Below, piece after piece: positions 32,222 to 33,734 of a DNA stretch of 33,734 nt. The translations under genes were made by a program, and so were the position numbers. The notes under the pieces were generated by a model. The model did no database searches, was not told where the DNA came from, and saw only the letters and a list, made by a program, of their open reading frames with translations. Source of the stretch: Candidatus Saccharimonadota bacterium (GTDB lineage Bacteria > Patescibacteriota > Saccharimonadia > Saccharimonadales > Saccharimonadaceae); NCBI GenBank assembly GCA_009778675.1, contig WRFU01000009.1, forward strand, positions 1 to 33,734, written 5' to 3'. The first letter of the stretch is position 1. Each line of letters opens with the position of its first letter.

Positions 32222-32826
32222 AACGCCATCTAATACGCTGGTTAATCGGCTGTGTTGTTATTATTGTGGGTATTATAGTTTTAACTTTTGGCCTAAGCTT
32301 TTATTTGTCGCCAGATGATCTTAAAAATTGTTTGCCAAATAGTTGCCAACCGGTGGATGCCATAGTGGTAATTAGCGGTGGTGACACGACCGCTAGGGTG
32401 AATGAAGCAGTTAAGTTACAAAAATTAGGTTTGGCCAAGCAGCTGATTGTATCTGGTGCCGCGGCCGACAAACAAGGCCCCAGCAATGCCCTTGTGATGA
32501 AAGAAGAGGCTGTGGCCGCTGGTGTGCCGGCAGACCTTATTTTTATGGATGAATTTAGCAATAACACTAACGAAAATGCTATGCACACCAAAGAAATCGT
32601 TGAAAATCATGATATAAAAAGTATTATTTTGGTGACTTCGGCCTACCATCAGCGCCGGGCTTATTTAGAGTTCAGCAAAGCCCTGGGTACAGGGGTGCAG
32701 ATTTATAATCACCCGGTGGCAACTGATAGCGGCTGGGAAAAGGTCTGGTGGTTGACGCCACGTGGTTGGTGGCTAGCCATTTCTGAAGTCGTCAAAATTG
32801 TGATGTTTTACGGACAACAATTATGA
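32218..32826 (+). CDS. DUF218/YdcF-like membrane protein
   Basis: 202 residues. One N-terminal helix (about residues 8-29) is followed by a DUF218-type domain: AIVVISGGD (about 49-57), RVNEAVKL, LIVSGA, NTNENA, ILVTSAYHQRRA (about 140-151), and the closing WW-P-R-WWL. The family (YdcF, SanA, ElyC) includes proteins linked to envelope integrity, with the domain outside the membrane; its chemistry is not established. It overlaps the desulfurase before it and mnmA after it by 4 bases each (ATGA), so the three are translated as one unit. Its place between two sulfur-metabolism genes may be no more than cotranscription. Confidence 0.9.
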   Translation: MKRHLIRWLIGCVVIIVGIIVLTFGLSFYLSPDDLKNCLPNSCQPVDAIVVISGGDTTARVNEAVKLQKLGLAKQLIVSGAAADKQGPSNALVMKEEAVAAGVPADLIFMDEFSNNTNENAMHTKEIVENHDIKSIILVTSAYHQRRAYLEFSKALGTGVQIYNHPVATDSGWEKVWWLTPRGWWLAISEVVKIVMFYGQQL

Positions 32827-33734
32827 GGGTTTTTGTCGGTTTGAGTGGTGGCGTGGATAGTAGTGTTTCGGCCGCGTTGTTGGTGCAGGCTGGTTACGAC
32901 GTGACAGGGGTATATATGAAAAACTGGAGTCGCGATTTGCCAGGGATGACATGTCCGTGGGCGGAAGATTTAGCTGATGCTAAGCGGGTGGCGGTGCGTT
33001 TGGGGATTGATTTTAAGGTGTTTGACTTTGAACAACAGTATAAACACAAGGTGGTCGACTATATGATTCGCGAGTATGAGCTAGGGCGGACGCCTAATCC
33101 TGATGTGATGTGTAACCAAGAAGTGAAATTTAAGCTGTTTTTAGATACCGCTCTCGAGGATGGCGCAGATGCTATAGCCACTGGCCACTACGCGCAAGTG
33201 GGTCAATGCTGTCAAAATGTCGTTTTTCCGGCTTTGACTGGCTCAGATCACCAGCTAGCACAACCTCTGCGCCACTTCTCGCGCCCGTCGTTACGGGGCT
33301 CGGCGTTGACTTGCTCGCCGTCCTTCACGAGTCGCGCAGAGGCTGGCCGGCTGGTGACTGAGCCGCGTTTGCTGATGAAAGCCAAGGACGCCAACAAGGA
33401 TCAAACTTACTTTTTGTATCGAATAACAGAGCAGGCGTTGGAAAAAACTATTTTTCCGGTGGGGCATTTGGCTAAACCGCAGGTGCGTAAGTTGGCGGCG
33501 CAGTTTGATTTGCCAACGGCGACCAAAAAAGATTCACAGGGGATTTGTTTTGTAGGTAGTGTTGGGATTCGTGATTTTTTGGGTGAATTTGTGCAAACTA
33601 CCCCTGGTAATATTATTGAACGTAAAACTGGCAAGGTGTTAGGCACACATGATGGGGCGATTTTTTACACTTTTGGCCAGCGGCACGGTTTAGACGTAGG
33701 TGGTGGGCTGCCTTATTATGTGGTCGGCAAGGAT
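32823..33734 (+). CDS. mnmA: tRNA 2-thiouridylase MnmA (partial, 3' end outside window)
   Basis: The first 304 codons are in the window. MnmA thiolates U34 of tRNAs for Lys, Glu and Gln, taking sulfur from a desulfurase such as the one encoded two genes upstream. Motifs: GLSGGVDSSV (PP-loop, residues 6-15), NWSRD, NPDVMCN with Cys97 (catalytic), ATGHYA, KDANKDQTYFL, and DSQGICF with Cys242. Between GHYAQV and LLMKAKD about 55 extra residues (127-181) replace a short hairpin: GQCCQNVVFPAL, then a line with SPSFTSRAE. They are encoded by palindromes at 33207-33341, in the same frame as in iscS. The ATGA overlap with the preceding gene couples translation. tRNA-Glu(UUC), a usual substrate, is also in the window. 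Confidence 0.97.
   Translation, partial: MRVFVGLSGGVDSSVSAALLVQAGYDVTGVYMKNWSRDLPGMTCPWAEDLADAKRVAVRLGIDFKVFDFEQQYKHKVVDYMIREYELGRTPNPDVMCNQEVKFKLFLDTALEDGADAIATGHYAQVGQCCQNVVFPALTGSDHQLAQPLRHFSRPSLRGSALTCSPSFTSRAEAGRLVTEPRLLMKAKDANKDQTYFLYRITEQALEKTIFPVGHLAKPQVRKLAAQFDLPTATKKDSQGICFVGSVGIRDFLGEFVQTTPGNIIERKTGKVLGTHDGAIFYTFGQRHGLDVGGGLPYYVVGKD
33207..33341. repeat. PR-F arm and full PR-G in mnmA
   Basis: The PR-F-like segment starts TGCTGTCAAAATGTCG (33207). The PR-G core (33265-33341) runs from CTCTGCGCC to GCGCAGAG and matches the minus strand of 16760-16832 in pcrA. Outer arms GGCTCAGATCACCAGC and the inverse of GCTGGTGACTGAGCC flank it and are unique to this copy. Confidence 0.9.

Noticed and set aside
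31582-32229. Minus-strand ORF (215 codons) antisense to the desulfurase
   Set aside because: Composition and position fit a shadow of the real gene; no signals for expression.
16736-33341. Insertion sequences inside the housekeeping genes
   Set aside because: No transposase is encoded and no target duplication is obvious; the elements are short and keep the frame.
1-33734. Recoded UGA, as in Gracilibacteria or Absconditabacteria
   Set aside because: UGA ends many genes, including ATGA overlaps at 5207, 15079, 32218 and 32823, and no gene needs it as a sense codon.

Overview
The window looks like chromosome from a Candidate Phyla Radiation bacterium, most likely a Saccharibacteria (TM7) relative. 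The reasons are small compact housekeeping genes, a Gram-positive-type surface (two adhesins ending in VPxTG sortase signals and an Rpf-like muralytic protein, with no outer-membrane genes), many lineage-specific proteins of unknown function, and UGA used as an ordinary stop. This placement is inference from gene content; no marker gene was compared.

Layout. 1-2900 (minus strand): two secreted or membrane proteins of unknown function behind a strong promoter and a ~340-nt structured leader, then a small RRM RNA-binding protein. 3070-6775: an AT-richer stretch that looks like an integrated mobile element, with small unknown genes, two structured RNA regions and a large serine recombinase whose 3' end runs into a minus-strand tRNA-Glu(UUC). 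7146-9890: pyk and pgk. 9926-10972 (minus): an alpha/beta hydrolase with a 10-base poly-C tract. 11175-15963: a 1,020-residue repeat adhesin, tpiA (catalytic His replaced by Tyr) and an acidic tail-anchored protein. 16188-18749: a 60-aa protein and a PcrA/UvrD helicase. 19013-20552: a small membrane protein and an Rpf-like secreted protein. 20781-28816: rsmA, metG and tatD interleaved with unknown genes. 28921-30777: a second, shorter adhesin. 30815-33734: an overlapping operon of a cysteine desulfurase, a DUF218/YdcF-like protein and mnmA (cut by the window end). Desulfurase plus MnmA suggests sulfur supply for tRNA 2-thiouridine.

Two global patterns stand out. First, the window is full of short palindromic repeats, labelled here PR-A to PR-G. 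They occur between genes and also inside at least six housekeeping genes (pgk, pcrA, rsmA, tatD, iscS, mnmA). There they keep the reading frame and add about 17-80 residues at sites where I would expect loops. The closest known analogy is the Rickettsia palindromic elements. Several share a core but carry different long inverted arms.

Second, gene starts fall into two classes. Housekeeping genes have a -10 box 6-7 bp before the start codon, so their mRNAs should be leaderless. Several unknown or surface genes instead have a TTGACA/17 bp/TATACT-type promoter, a 90-340-nt leader and a strong Shine-Dalgarno. Two of these promoters are nearly identical and lie at the same distance from the same repeat pair, as if copied as a unit.
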